A DNA stretch of 64,000 nt from an uncultured Acetatifactor sp. Its GTDB lineage: Bacteria; Bacillota; Clostridia; Lachnospirales; Lachnospiraceae. Positions 7,180-16,177 of the stretch are shown piece by piece. The stretch lies in NCBI GenBank assembly GCA_910589035.1, contig CAJUSI010000001.1:46721-110720 (forward strand), in the 5' to 3' direction. The notes under the pieces were generated by a model. That model did not search any database and was not told where the DNA came from. It worked only from the letters and a program-made list of their open reading frames with translations. Both the position numbers and the translations under genes were made by a program. Within the stretch, counting starts at the first letter, position 1. Each line of letters begins with the position of its first letter.

Positions 7180-8301
7180 TTATCTGACGGCAAATAAATC
7201 CGAAAAACGATTCATATTTTCCCTTTTGAGTGCCATGGAAGGATGTACATATCGGTTCATGGTAATGGCTACGCTGGCATGTCCCAAAATTTCACTCAGA
7301 CTTTTCACATCAAATCCCAGTTCTATACACCTTGTGGCAAATGTATGCCTTGTAGTATGAAAATTAGCATCCGGTATGCCGCAGGAATTTATTATCTTTT
7401 TAAAGCGGTTCTGCATGGTTCTGGGTTCCAAAAAACGGCTGCTCCCCGTCAGCAAAAAAGTTTCCGGTACATAAAGTTTCTCCAGTAATTCCATAAGAAT
7501 ATCGGGAAGAGGGATGGTGCGAACAGAACATGAGCTCTTCGGTTCAAAAATCTGCACTTCCGTCTTATTCCCAGATGCTGTGTCTGCCCGGAGACGCTGC
7601 ATGGTTTTACTCACTGACATTTTCCTTTCCGGGATGTTAATATCATCCCATTTCAGAGCACAAAGCTCCCCTAAACGAATTCCCGTAAAAAGGCAGATCA
7701 TAATACCAAGCGCCGGAAGATCTATATTCTCCCGCAGATAACGGAGAAGTATATTTTCTTCCTCCAGACTGAAGACTCTGATTTCCTTTGGTTCTTTTTT
7801 CAGGCTGATGCATTCCGTGGAATAGGTTACTGTGTAATCCCGTTTTACGGCATAGATCCGGATACTATTCATGGCGGACAGAATTTCCGCTACCGTTGCC
7901 GGTGTAAGCCCCTGTTTTTTCGCTCCACCATTCTGCAGAAGTCCGTTCGTAAAGCTTATGAGGCGTTGGTTTGTAATTTCAGACAGTTCATTTTCTCCGA
8001 ATTCCGGGAGAATATAGCAGCGTAAAATATCCTCATATTTAATGAAGGAAGATTTTTTCAACAATAATGCCTCTTCAGAAAGCCACTGATTTCCAATATC
8101 CGCCATTTTCCCCGGCTTCTTCATCTCTTGATTCTGTTTCTCCGCCTCCCTTTTTGCCTCATCGAGCTTTCTTTTTACTTCTCGATAAGTCCTTGCATAG
8201 ACAGCCCTGTATCTTGCTTTTCCTGCTATCCTCTCCTCAATATAGCGTCCTTCCCAACGTCCATCCTTTCTCTTGTAAATGTTCTCTCCCGTTCTTGGCA
8301 T
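7180..8301 (-). CDS. Tyrosine recombinase/integrase (probable DNA invertase)
   Basis: A 373-residue phage-integrase-family recombinase. The N-terminus (GENIYKRKDGRWEGRY) is an arm-binding-like domain, followed by a SAM-like core-binding domain (about 65-165) and the catalytic domain. The full set of active-site residues is present: Arg209 (FTGIRLGE), Lys255, His315 and Arg318 (FHTTRHTF), His341 (LGHAS) and Tyr351 (MNRYVH). Shine-Dalgarno AGGAGG precedes ATG 8301. The gene lies entirely between two 25-bp inverted repeats, with no other integration or mobilisation genes, which suits a site-specific invertase more than an integrase. It reads away from the outward promoter at 8472-8500, so both promoters share the 8302-8532 control region. 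It probably flips its own segment. Confidence 0.9.
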   Translation of the reverse strand: MPRTGENIYKRKDGRWEGRYIEERIAGKARYRAVYARTYREVKRKLDEAKREAEKQNQEMKKPGKMADIGNQWLSEEALLLKKSSFIKYEDILRCYILPEFGENELSEITNQRLISFTNGLLQNGGAKKQGLTPATVAEILSAMNSIRIYAVKRDYTVTYSTECISLKKEPKEIRVFSLEEENILLRYLRENIDLPALGIMICLFTGIRLGELCALKWDDINIPERKMSVSKTMQRLRADTASGNKTEVQIFEPKSSCSVRTIPLPDILMELLEKLYVPETFLLTGSSRFLEPRTMQNRFKKIINSCGIPDANFHTTRHTFATRCIELGFDVKSLSEILGHASVAITMNRYVHPSMALKRENMNRFSDLFAVR

Positions 8302-8365
8302 GTTTTTCCCTCCTGTGACTATAATTTTGACGGCAATTGAATATCCTTTCCTGAAAAAGTAATTT

Positions 8366-8395
8366 CGGCATATAAAAAAACAAGGAATTATGCCG
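8366..8395. promoter_or_regulatory. Inverted repeat in the recombinase upstream region
   Basis: CGGCATA (8366-8372) and TATGCCG (8389-8395) form a 7-bp dyad about 65 bases upstream of the recombinase start, inside the invertible segment. It could be an operator or the recombinase's own accessory site. No function can be assigned from sequence alone. Confidence 0.35.
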
Positions 8396-8471
8396 ATATA
8401 AATAAAAGCCTAAGATATTTGTTGCCTGTATCCGGTTCCATTTTGCCATAATTTTTCGGCTTCAAAAACAA

Positions 8472-8500
8472 TTGACAAAATTTTGGCTTTTATATATAAT
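8472..8500 (+). promoter_or_regulatory. Consensus promoter inside the invertible segment, pointing right (OFF for the operon)
   Basis: TTGACA (8472-8477), a 17-base spacer and TATAAT (8495-8500) make a perfect sigma-A promoter, preceded by an AT-rich stretch. It fires rightward through the right inverted repeat (8533-8557) into remnant DNA with no gene. Inversion between the two repeats would put it next to the left repeat, firing leftward into the TnpB-like gene. A 9-bp inverted repeat, GACATGGTT (8502-8510) and AACCATGTC (8560-8568), brackets the right site. Confidence 0.85.
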
Positions 8501-8532
8501 GGACATGGTTCTTTTTTGACCAATTCTCTTTT

Positions 8533-8557
8533 CGTAGAATTTAACATTCCATGAAAA
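8533..8557 (-). repeat. Right inverted repeat (recombination site) of the invertible segment
   Basis: Reverse-complement partner of 7102-7126 with two mismatches, both in one arm. The core GAATGTTAAATTCTACG (17 bases) is identical in both sites. Together they bound about 1.4 kb containing the recombinase gene and the outward promoter. Confidence 0.8.
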
Positions 8558-8727
8558 TAACCATGTCGGATTTGTCTGAATTCCGAACACGGTCATTTTA
8601 TTTTTTTGAATTTATGAATTCTTTCACAATGTTAAATCCAATACAGTCAATCCCAAGAGGCAAATATGAAGCATCAAAAAATGATATTATACAAATCAGA
8701 TCCTGGACATATTTTTTGTATAAGTGC

Positions 8728-8757
8728 TTGCAGAACCTGGTCATGATAGAATATAAT
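8728..8757 (+). promoter_or_regulatory. Orphan promoter block similar to the asnB promoter
   Basis: TTGCAG-N18-TATAAT. About 42 bases around it are nearly identical to the block at 17643-17672 upstream of asnB, including the spacer AACCTGGTCA. Here no intact gene follows, only a transposase remnant on the other strand, so it looks like a promoter left behind by deletion or duplication. Confidence 0.5.
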
Positions 8758-8804
8758 CCTGTTTTTGCAGCTGTGCAGACAATAAATCGCTGTAACCCCA
8801 GTGT

Positions 8805-9040
8805 TTATGCGGGCTGCAGCGATTTAAGCTTTTGGAAAGAAACATAGTAATTTTCATGCAGGGCATCTGTGAGCTTGGAACGCCTGTAAAGCGGCATGTC
8901 CCCCTGGTCTTCGATGTCTGCGAAATCCCTCTCTCTTAATGTCCTGAAGATTTCCTCACAGGTATAGCCGCCTCCCAGCTTTTTTCCCAAGATGCGGTAG
9001 ACGAGGATTATGGCTTTCTGCTGCTGGTGTGGTTCCTCCT
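8805..9040 (-). pseudogene. Remnant of an IS1634-type transposase (C-terminal piece)
   Basis: The minus strand encodes IILVYRILGKKLGGGYTCEE, then FADIEDQG and PLYRRSKLTDALHE. This resembles the C-terminal region of IS1634/IS4-type transposases, where YTCEEI and ITDALHE blocks are conserved near the end. The upstream catalytic part is absent, and after ALHE the sequence diverges from the expected ending. It is a decayed insertion-sequence fragment beside the invertible segment. The family is recalled from motif memory, not a search. Confidence 0.5.
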
Positions 9041-9066
9041 TAACCTGAATTTAAGAAGGATTTTTT

Positions 9067-9150
9067 ATGAGCAGAAGAGACACCAAAGCCCTTGTCTTCA
9101 GCGCTGTGGCCGTGGCGCTGGCCAGGGTCAAACAGATGGCTGCGGAGTAA
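9067..9150 (+). pseudogene. 27-codon truncated reading frame with good Shine-Dalgarno site
   Basis: AAGAAGG is followed by ATG and MSRRDTKALVFSAVAVALAR, then a stop. The sequence resembles the cytoplasmic lead and first membrane helix of small ECF-transporter S components, but nothing follows. It is probably the 5' stump of a membrane protein whose body was deleted when the neighbouring BceS-like operon was joined here. The identity is tentative. Confidence 0.3.
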
Positions 9151-9158
9151 GCTCCTTC

Positions 9159-10169
9159 CTATCTCTCCACCTGTGGAAAGACAAGTCTCATTTCAAAGCC
9201 CTGCCCCCACTCCGAGAGGGCATACAGGGTAATATTGAGCTCCCCGGCCATCTCCTTTGCCAGGTAAAGGCCCATCCCCGTGGCCTTCTTCCGGTCCCCG
9301 CCGGAATCCCCCGTGAAGCCTTTTTCAAAAATGAAGGGAAGATCGCACTCCTTCACCCCTGTCCCATTGTCCCGGATACGCAGTATGCTTTCCCTTTCGC
9401 TCTTTTCAAAGGAAAAGAGCAGCTCCGGATCCTTGCCGCTGTATTTTATGGCATTGCTCACCACCTGTGCCAAAAGGAAGCGCAGGCCCCTGTAATCCGT
9501 GTATACATGGCAATCCTCTTCCGGACAGGACACCGCAAAATGCTTCTCCTCCAGCAGTGGAAAATAATCCTCCAGCACCTCCCCGATGCAGGCGTTCAGA
9601 TCCACATGTTCAAACCGGTAGTCCTTGTGCGTCCCCTTTATTCTCGCATAATACAGCATCTGATCCGTGTATTCCCGAAGCCGGCTGCAGATATAGTCCA
9701 GTTTGAATCCAACCGTCTCCGGCAGTTCCTCCCTGCGGTTATCCAAAAGCAGCGTCAGAAGGGAAAGCGGAATCTTCGCCTCATGGGCCCAGATTTCCAC
9801 ATATTCCTCATACCCGGTAAGTTGTGCCGAAAGCTCATTGCACTTCCTTTGCCTCTCCCTGATCTCCCCCGCCAGCAGGCACACGAAATCTGCCCTGGCC
9901 GCGCCCACCCGTTTTACCAGCAGCTCCTCGTGATACTCATCCGGAAGCGCCAGAAAGGCAAGAAAAGCCTGCTCGCGCCTGCGTTCCAGGAATTCCAGCA
10001 CTCCCAGGACAAGGGCGGTCAGCAGGATACTGAATAACCCCATGACCGCCAACAGTGCCCGGAAGGCATCCGCATCCGCAATCCAGAGCAGCAGCACCGC
10101 AAATCCGTCCAGCCCCAGAAGAAGCGCCAGCCAGGGAAGGTGCCGGCGCAGCCGTCTCCCCTTATGCAT
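9159..10169 (-). CDS. Sensor histidine kinase, BceS-like (intramembrane-sensing type)
   Basis: A 336-residue kinase with two N-terminal membrane helices (about 10-30 and 38-60) joined by a very short loop, so there is no extracellular sensor domain. That layout is typical of BceS kinases, which read the state of a partner ABC transporter. The H-box is IWAHEAKIP with His129, followed by an N-box (VVSNAIKYS), G1 (RDNGTGV), F-box (FIFEKGF) and G2 (GMGLYLA). ATG 10169 is preferred (GGGG nine bases upstream, helix near the N-terminus); a longer frame reaches 10244. It belongs to the ABC transporter/response-regulator cluster upstream, a module that answers cell-wall-active peptides. The ligand is unknown. 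Confidence 0.85.
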   Translation of the reverse strand: MHKGRRLRRHLPWLALLLGLDGFAVLLLWIADADAFRALLAVMGLFSILLTALVLGVLEFLERRREQAFLAFLALPDEYHEELLVKRVGAARADFVCLLAGEIRERQRKCNELSAQLTGYEEYVEIWAHEAKIPLSLLTLLLDNRREELPETVGFKLDYICSRLREYTDQMLYYARIKGTHKDYRFEHVDLNACIGEVLEDYFPLLEEKHFAVSCPEEDCHVYTDYRGLRFLLAQVVSNAIKYSGKDPELLFSFEKSERESILRIRDNGTGVKECDLPFIFEKGFTGDSGGDRKKATGMGLYLAKEMAGELNITLYALSEWGQGFEMRLVFPQVER

Positions 10170-10524
10170 GCTCTTTTTCCCCGTTTTCTGTTCCTCTCCT
10201 TCTTTCCTTTTGGTTCTATCCGGCCTTTCTCCCTTTTCTTTCATCCTGATCCCGCTTTCCTTCTGAGTTCTTCCCTTATTTCTTAACCGGCTTTTATTCT
10301 CAATTCTTTTCTTTCATCCCGGGCCAGCTTTCCCTCTGATTCCTTTCCCTATTCCTTATCTGGTTTTTATTCCAGGCAGTCCCTTTCTCCTGCCATGTCC
10401 ATTATAGGGTACATTATATACCTTGTACTGTTTCTTACCTTTTCAGTCCCTATATTCTGGATCCAATTTCAATAATACCTCACTGCCCCCATGCCTCTGT
10501 GGGAGAACGATTTTCATCCCCATA
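10170..10524. other. Unusually long gap between response regulator and kinase genes
   Basis: In most Bce-type modules these two genes touch. Here about 355 bases separate them, with no supported gene and no strong terminator. TATAAT-like sequences on the minus strand near 10400 may give the kinase its own start, but no clear -35 box is seen. Confidence 0.4.
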
Positions 10525-11205
10525 TTATTCCTTCTCCTCTCCCGGCGCCAGGCGGTATCCCACTCCCCGCACGGGAAGGATCCTCTGCTCCATGCCCAGA
10601 GCGCTCATTGTCTTCTTCAGCCTGGTCAGATTGACCTGCAGCGCGTTTTCATCGATAAATTCACAGGTTCCCCAGAGAGCCATGCACAATTCCTCCCTGG
10701 TGACAATTCCCTCCCCCTTTCCCAGAAAGGTCTCCAGAAGCTTTCCCTGATTCTGGGGAAGGACCACTGACCGGTTCTGCAGATACAGCGTATAGGTCTG
10801 ACGGTCCAGCAGGAACCCTCTTCCCTCCAGCAGATTAGGGCGGCCCTCATATCGTTTCAGCACATTGGAAATACGGGCCAGCAGGCGCTCCTTCCTGCAG
10901 GGCTTTGTCAAATATTCATCCGCCCCCAGCTCCAGCGCCTGCAGCTCGTCCCGCATCTGGTCCCTGGAGGTTAAGACCAGCACGGGAATGGCGCTTTTGC
11001 ACTTGAGCTGCCGGCAAATCCCAAACCCGCTCTCACCGGGCAGGTTCAGATCCAGCACCACAAGGTCGGGGGCCAAGAACAGAAGCTGTCCCGCCACCCC
11101 TTCAAAATCTACTATCTGGCTGATCTCATAGCCTGCCTTCTGCAGCATCCGGGCCAGCTCTTCCCGAAGCAGGGCCTCATCCTCCACAAGCGCAATTCGT
11201 TTCAT
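10525..11205 (-). CDS. Response regulator, OmpR/BceR-like
   Basis: A 226-residue regulator starting MKRIALVEDEALL. The receiver domain shows the acidic pair (EDE at about 8-10), the phospho-acceptor in LVVLDLNLPG, the Thr of VLTSRD and the Lys of TKPC. A C-terminal winged-helix Trans_reg_C domain follows, ending LPVRGVGYRLAPGE. ATG 11205 has GGAG seven bases upstream and lies 14 bases after the permease stop; a longer frame reaches into the permease gene and is not used. It is probably phosphorylated by the kinase at 9159-10169 and activates the upstream transporter genes. Confidence 0.9.
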   Translation of the reverse strand: MKRIALVEDEALLREELARMLQKAGYEISQIVDFEGVAGQLLFLAPDLVVLDLNLPGESGFGICRQLKCKSAIPVLVLTSRDQMRDELQALELGADEYLTKPCRKERLLARISNVLKRYEGRPNLLEGRGFLLDRQTYTLYLQNRSVVLPQNQGKLLETFLGKGEGIVTREELCMALWGTCEFIDENALQVNLTRLKKTMSALGMEQRILPVRGVGYRLAPGEEKE

Positions 11206-11219
11206 GTCGCTTCTCCGTT

Positions 11220-13280
11220 TTATTCTTCCCGTTTCGGCGTCATCAGTGTCAGAAGGTATCTGGCGCTGATCCTTTTCACCGCGGTGATATAAATCCATTC
11301 TATCACAAGAAGGAGCAGAATCATAGCCGCGGATACCCACATCATTTCTCCCGCGCCTTCCTGGGTTCTCGAGGGCAGCAGCCCGGTAAACAGCGCGCGG
11401 ATTCCGAAAAAGCTGCTGATTACCGCAACCATGACAGGGATTCCGAAATACCAGTGAATCTGCTTTGCCGCCGAATGGCACAGCTGCTCATATCCCGCCC
11501 CCAGATAGGCCAGCGTCCTGTACCTCCTGGCAGATTTCTGCTGCGCCATCAGGAACTGCACGCCGATGGCGGTATTGGCGATCACAAAGAAAATCAGGGA
11601 GAGATACATGGTGATATAGCTGGCGGCAACCATGAAAAATAATTTCCTGCCCATATTCCCCAGATAGCTCTCGCTCTGCCAGATTCGCTCCACCCCTTCC
11701 ATTCTCTCATTTATTTCCGAAACAGCCTGCATCAGCCCCTTATCCTCTACAATTTCCCGGCTTAATACCCCGTTCAGATAGCTGCTGTACACTCCCCTGG
11801 TATAATAATCGAAGCTGGCGTCCGGCAGAATCAGGGCAAAGGAATAGCGGACGGCACGGTCGGTAATCAGGCTGGCGGTCTGCACCTTTCCCTTCAGACG
11901 AACGGGATTTCCGTCCATCCATACCTGCGGTTCCTCCTCCAACACCCGGTCTATCAATTCTTCCCTGCCTCCCACGACAGACTCATGATCCATATACACC
12001 GCCGCCTCATCCTCCTGCAGTGCAAGGGGTTCGCTGCCCGCAATTTTCAGAATCCTGTTGTATCCGCTCAGAGAGATCAGTCCCGGATAAACCGCATAGC
12101 TCAGATTATTCAGAAGAATCTCCTTCTCCTCCGATTCCGGCAGTTCCTCCAGAGCTTCCATCACGGCGTCCATCCGGTACGCCTCCCCATTCTCTTCCTC
12201 CGAACGGATATGCCCCGTTTTCACCTCAAATAATTCCGAAAAGCAGGACTCCAGCCCTTCCTCCGCCAGGATTTCCAGCATTTCATCCGCCCCCTGCTCA
12301 TACCCCCAGAAGGTATAATCAAGCACATGCTCCTCCTCACCTGCATAAAAGCCGGCAATCCCCACGCCTGCGCCGAAGCAGCACAGGGCAGCCAGAATCA
12401 GGATGCAGCTGACGGCCAGCATGCCGGAGCGGCGGATCACAATCTCCTGGAGCTGCCTGAAGTGAAACACCTGGAGGCGGCCTATCTTCCCATGACGCGC
12501 CAGAAATCCCATCACCCCCCGAAGTCCGAAGAAGAAAAGAAACATTCCCAAAAGCCCTGTTGTCACCGTGATTCCCATACTCTCCGGCCTCTCCCAGGAA
12601 ATCCCCTGAATTCCCATGGTATAAGCCATCCCCAGGCAGAAAATGCCCGGAATCAGGGCGCAGGTGTACACAAAAGCCGGATACCTCCTGCATTCCCTCT
12701 CCGCTCCCTGCGTGAGCAGAGCTCCGATCTCCTGTCCGGCAATCCTTACGCTGAGCAGGAAAAATGCAAAAAATTTAATCAGTAGAAATCCTGCCACCGT
12801 CCAGAGGACAGCTCCCGGAGAAAAGGTAAAACGATGCCCCACAATGCCCAGCCCCACAAGCCGGGCCGTAATCAGACTGACCAGTTCGGAGAGCAGCACG
12901 GCTACGGGCAGTCCGATCACCAGGGCCAGGATACTGCCATGGAAATCCTCCGCCAGCAGCATGGCCAGAACCCTGGATCTGCGCATTCCCATCATCAGAT
13001 AAACGCCGAATTCATGTCTGCGCCGCTCCATCTGAAATTTCCCCGCGTAATAGATGAGAAAGAACAGCAGGAAAAGCGTGACGCCGTAGAACAGCGGAAT
13101 CATTTGCATGAGCCTGGACACTGCATTGCTTTCCATTTTCTGCAAAAACAGCATTACGTCCTGATGAGACAGGGACAGGATGATATAAAAAGCTATGATG
13201 GAGACCAGGAGGGATGCAAAGAAAAGCCCGTTCTCCCTTCTGCTCCTTTTACTGTTGCGCCTAACCAACCGTAAGAACAT
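11220..13280 (-). CDS. ABC transporter permease, BceB-like (FtsX family)
   Basis: A 686-residue multi-spanning permease. A first helix at about 20-42 is followed by a group of helices up to about residue 310, a large polar segment of about 220 residues (310-540) that should lie outside the cell, and a closing set of FtsX-type helices. Length and layout match BceB/VraG permeases, which bind peptide antibiotics such as bacitracin and signal to the BceS kinase. It overlaps the ATPase gene by 20 bases and is followed by the response regulator, which supports one operon. It should work in the membrane as a resistance and sensing pump or target-release machine. Confidence 0.88.
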   Translation of the reverse strand: MFLRLVRRNSKRSRRENGLFFASLLVSIIAFYIILSLSHQDVMLFLQKMESNAVSRLMQMIPLFYGVTLFLLFFLIYYAGKFQMERRRHEFGVYLMMGMRRSRVLAMLLAEDFHGSILALVIGLPVAVLLSELVSLITARLVGLGIVGHRFTFSPGAVLWTVAGFLLIKFFAFFLLSVRIAGQEIGALLTQGAERECRRYPAFVYTCALIPGIFCLGMAYTMGIQGISWERPESMGITVTTGLLGMFLFFFGLRGVMGFLARHGKIGRLQVFHFRQLQEIVIRRSGMLAVSCILILAALCCFGAGVGIAGFYAGEEEHVLDYTFWGYEQGADEMLEILAEEGLESCFSELFEVKTGHIRSEEENGEAYRMDAVMEALEELPESEEKEILLNNLSYAVYPGLISLSGYNRILKIAGSEPLALQEDEAAVYMDHESVVGGREELIDRVLEEEPQVWMDGNPVRLKGKVQTASLITDRAVRYSFALILPDASFDYYTRGVYSSYLNGVLSREIVEDKGLMQAVSEINERMEGVERIWQSESYLGNMGRKLFFMVAASYITMYLSLIFFVIANTAIGVQFLMAQQKSARRYRTLAYLGAGYEQLCHSAAKQIHWYFGIPVMVAVISSFFGIRALFTGLLPSRTQEGAGEMMWVSAAMILLLLVIEWIYITAVKRISARYLLTLMTPKREE

Positions 13281-14058
13281 TTGCGCTCCCTCCTCCCAGC
13301 TGGGCCGTCACCTTCAGAATCCGTCCATAGAACTCCTTCCTGGTTTCCTCCGGCACATCCCTTCTCAGCTCATGAAATATTTTCCCGTCCCGGATAAACA
13401 GGATTCTCCTGCAATAGCTTGCCGCATTGGGGTCATGGGTCACCATCAAAACGGCAGCCCTCTCCTGTCTGTTGAGTCCGGCCAGCTTTTCCATCAGAAG
13501 CCTGGCGTTTTTGGAGTCCAGGGCTCCCGTGGGTTCATCGGCCAGCACCATCCCGGGCTTCAGAACCAGCGCCCTGGCAGCGGCAACCCTCTGCTTCTGT
13601 CCCCCGGACATCTGGGAGGGAAATTTATGCAGAACATCCTGAATCTCCAGCCAGGCTGCCAGCTCTCCCATCCTCTTCTCCCCCTCCGCCTCAGGAATGT
13701 TATGGATGGACAGGGGCAGGAGGATATTCTCCCTTCCCGTCAGGTTATCCAGAAGCTCAAAATTCTGGAACAGATAGCCGATCTTTGTTCCCCGGTATCC
13801 GGCAAGCTCCCCTCCCCTCAGCTTTTGCAGATCTATTCCTTCCACAGTTATCCTGCCGCCATCCGGATGTATGACCGTGGCGATACAGTTTAAAAGCGTG
13901 GACTTCCCGGAACCGCTGCTGCCCATAATGCCCAGGAATTCCCCCGGCATCACCTGCAGGGTAATCCCGTCGAGGGCCATGGTCCGGTTTGCCCCTTTGC
14001 CGTAATATTTCGTCAATGCTTCGATTTCCAGAATAGGTTTCTCAGATATTGGTTTCAA
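13261..14058 (-). CDS. ABC transporter ATP-binding protein, BceA-like
   Basis: A 265-residue ATPase with Walker A GSSGSGKST (46-54), ABC signature MSGGQKQRV, Walker B with MVLADEPTGALD and an H-loop in MVTHDPN. It belongs to the MacB/LolD/Bce class. The start is read as TTG 14058, because AAAGGAGG sits eight bases upstream; the open frame extends to 14112 but without a Shine-Dalgarno site there. First gene of the transporter-regulator cluster (ATPase, permease, regulator, kinase). Confidence 0.9.
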   Translation of the reverse strand: MKPISEKPILEIEALTKYYGKGANRTMALDGITLQVMPGEFLGIMGSSGSGKSTLLNCIATVIHPDGGRITVEGIDLQKLRGGELAGYRGTKIGYLFQNFELLDNLTGRENILLPLSIHNIPEAEGEKRMGELAAWLEIQDVLHKFPSQMSGGQKQRVAAARALVLKPGMVLADEPTGALDSKNARLLMEKLAGLNRQERAAVLMVTHDPNAASYCRRILFIRDGKIFHELRRDVPEETRKEFYGRILKVTAQLGGGSANVLTVG

Positions 14059-14366
14059 TTTGAATGCCTCCTTTTCCCGCAGACTTCCGGAATCTCCAGG
14101 CTCTGGCACCAATGCCTTGCGTGGTGCCTATGTCTTGCATGGTGCTTATTCTTTTGATGGTTCCAATGCTTTCATGGTTCCTGATTTTTGAGATCCCGGC
14201 AGGTCATCCCGTTTCGTCAGGCTGATTCTTCCTGCTGATCTTATCTTAGCATATACCTGGTCCGAAAAAAACTTACAGTGGGTGAAAGGTTCTATATGAT
14301 AGTCCGTTTCCGGCGCAGAAGCCTGCAGCCGCCCCCTGCGGAGCCGGAAAACCATGTCAGCCTCTT
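14059..14366. other. Upstream region of the Bce-like operon
   Basis: No gene is supported. Between 14100 and 14180 a short motif (TTGCRTGGTGC and variants such as CCAATGC) recurs several times, perhaps a regulator-binding array or decayed repeat. No perfect promoter could be picked with confidence. Confidence 0.3.
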
Positions 14367-14597
14367 TTGCCAGCCCGCCAGAGTGCTTTAGATAAAGCCC
14401 AAAAAACGGGGTGCGGTGCGGTATTTCTTGGGGGAAATCCTAAACTTTATGCACGATATGGATTCGAACCCTCCAGTAAATATGGAATTTACCATGAAAA
14501 CAGAAAAAAGTGGGGAGATGAAGGATTTATGGTTTGCATCTTAAAATCTGGTATTCTGGATGGTGTAACAGGCACCACCTCGTATTATGGTGGATAA
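14367..14597 (+). pseudogene. C-terminal fragment of a GNAT acetyltransferase
   Basis: The frame encodes ALDKAQKTGCGAVFLGGNPK, then LYARYGFEPSSKYGI. This is the acetyl-CoA-binding helix, beta-strand and FYxRxGF end of a YhbS-type GNAT enzyme. The N-terminal half is missing and no start signal is present, so it is a relic. Confidence 0.6.
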
Positions 14598-14792
14598 TTA
14601 TATGACATGACGCCCGGTCCTGACTGTTCCCCGCCGTCCCGTTTGAGGGCGGGCATGGCGGGGCAATCCCAAAAAGCCCTTGACCGTCTCAAATCATCTT
14701 TACCGTCGACGGCTCAACTGGCTTTGCCGTTTCCCTGGCAAATTGGGATTGTAAGTGCAGTGCCGGCAGAACCGGGCGGATGGCCTTACTCA

Positions 14793-16022
14793 TTACCTGC
14801 AGTCCTGAAACACATATTGCTTCAGCCTCTCCATAGCCTGCTTTACCAGGCTTTCCGGTAGGGCCAGATTCACCCGGATGGCGCAGGGGCCGTGGAAGGG
14901 ACGGCCGTCCTGCCATATGACGCCCACATCCCAGCCGGCTCTCAGCAGCTCGTCCAGAGTCTTCCCATGTTCTGCACACCATTCCGTACAGTCCAGGAAG
15001 AGCATATACGTTCCCTGGGGCTTTGACAGCTTCACCCCCGGAAAATGCTCCCGGATATAACCGCAGGCATAATTGACATTACCGCTCAGAACCTGGCAGA
15101 GCTCGTCCACCCATTCCTGTCCCTCCGGCCGGTAGGCTCCGATCAGCGCATGCATGGACAGCACGTTCTGACTGTTGTAATGGCTCAGAGCACTCTGCTT
15201 CCGGAGCCTGTCCCTGAGATACTTATTGTAGACTATATGGTAGGAGCCCACCAGCCCGGCCAGGTTAAAGGTTTTCGACGGAGCGTAAACCGCAATGGTA
15301 CGGTTCCTGGCATCCTCCGACACGGACTGTGTGGGCAGATGACGGCTGCCGTTTAACAGGATATCCGACCAGATTTCATCGGAGATCACCACACAATCAT
15401 TCTCCCTGTAGACCTCCATAGCCCTCTCCAGCTCCCATCTCTCCCAGACACGGCCGGTGGGGTTGTGGGGTGAACACAGAATCACCGTGTGAATGGCATA
15501 CTTTTTCAGCTTTCTGTCCATATCCTCATAATCCATGCGCCAGACTCCGTTTTCGTCCTGCACCAGATCGCTGTGCACGATATGAATCCCATTGTTCTCC
15601 AGAGTACCGGTAAAGCCGATATAGGTGGGCGAATGCAGCAGTACATGATCTCCCCGGGAGCAGAAGGCGTTTATGGCCGAGGCCACGCAGCCCAGCACAC
15701 CGTTCTCATAGCCGATGGCTTCCTTTGTAAGCCCCTCCACATGATTTCTGGTCTTCTGCCAGCTGATAATTGCGTCATAGTACGCCTGGCATGCCTCGAA
15801 ATAGCCGAAAGCGGGATGTCCGATGCGGGCGATCATCGCTTCCTGAATCGTGGGCGCCGTGGCGAAATTCATATCCGCAACCCACATGGGAATCAGGCTG
15901 AATCCCTCCTTCGGTCCTCCTATCATGGGTTCCTCCCCCATTGCGCCCGGACGCCCCGGCGCATCCACGGCAAGGGCGTCCCTTCCTCTGCGGTCCATAA
16001 CCGTCGTAAAATCGTATTTCAT
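14793..16022 (-). CDS. PatB/MalY-type PLP aminotransferase (probable cystathionine beta-lyase)
   Basis: A 409-residue fold-type I PLP enzyme. PMWVADMNF (46-54) is the MalY/PatB family signature. Other landmarks are the substrate-pocket Tyr of SPTYIGF, CSPHNPTGRVW (183-193), SDEIWSD (214-220) and the Schiff-base lysine Lys250 in APSKTFNLAG. It should split cystathionine or other C-S compounds to a thiol, pyruvate and ammonia in the cytoplasm. ATG 16022 has GGAGG seven bases upstream. A single-gene unit; no methionine-pathway genes adjoin. Confidence 0.88.
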   Translation of the reverse strand: MKYDFTTVMDRRGRDALAVDAPGRPGAMGEEPMIGGPKEGFSLIPMWVADMNFATAPTIQEAMIARIGHPAFGYFEACQAYYDAIISWQKTRNHVEGLTKEAIGYENGVLGCVASAINAFCSRGDHVLLHSPTYIGFTGTLENNGIHIVHSDLVQDENGVWRMDYEDMDRKLKKYAIHTVILCSPHNPTGRVWERWELERAMEVYRENDCVVISDEIWSDILLNGSRHLPTQSVSEDARNRTIAVYAPSKTFNLAGLVGSYHIVYNKYLRDRLRKQSALSHYNSQNVLSMHALIGAYRPEGQEWVDELCQVLSGNVNYACGYIREHFPGVKLSKPQGTYMLFLDCTEWCAEHGKTLDELLRAGWDVGVIWQDGRPFHGPCAIRVNLALPESLVKQAMERLKQYVFQDCR

Positions 16023-16177
16023 TATACTACCTCCTCGTATATTAAGTTCTTTCTCCCATTCGTACAAGCCGGAGCACTTTCATCATATCACTGTCCCTGT
16101 TATGTGTAAACTTCCTTTTTGCTGCTTTTCTGCTCTGCTTTTGTGTTCTCCCTGCTCTCCCTGCGCTGATTATCAGG

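Noticed and set aside
7180..8301. Integrase of an integrated prophage or conjugative element
   Set aside because: No other phage, relaxase or excisionase genes are near, and the paired inverted sites directly around the gene fit an invertase better.
8551..8847. 98-residue plus-strand ORF starting inside the right inverted repeat
   Set aside because: No Shine-Dalgarno site, low-complexity AT-rich translation, and its end overlaps an IS1634-like remnant. Transcription from the promoter in this orientation probably makes no protein.
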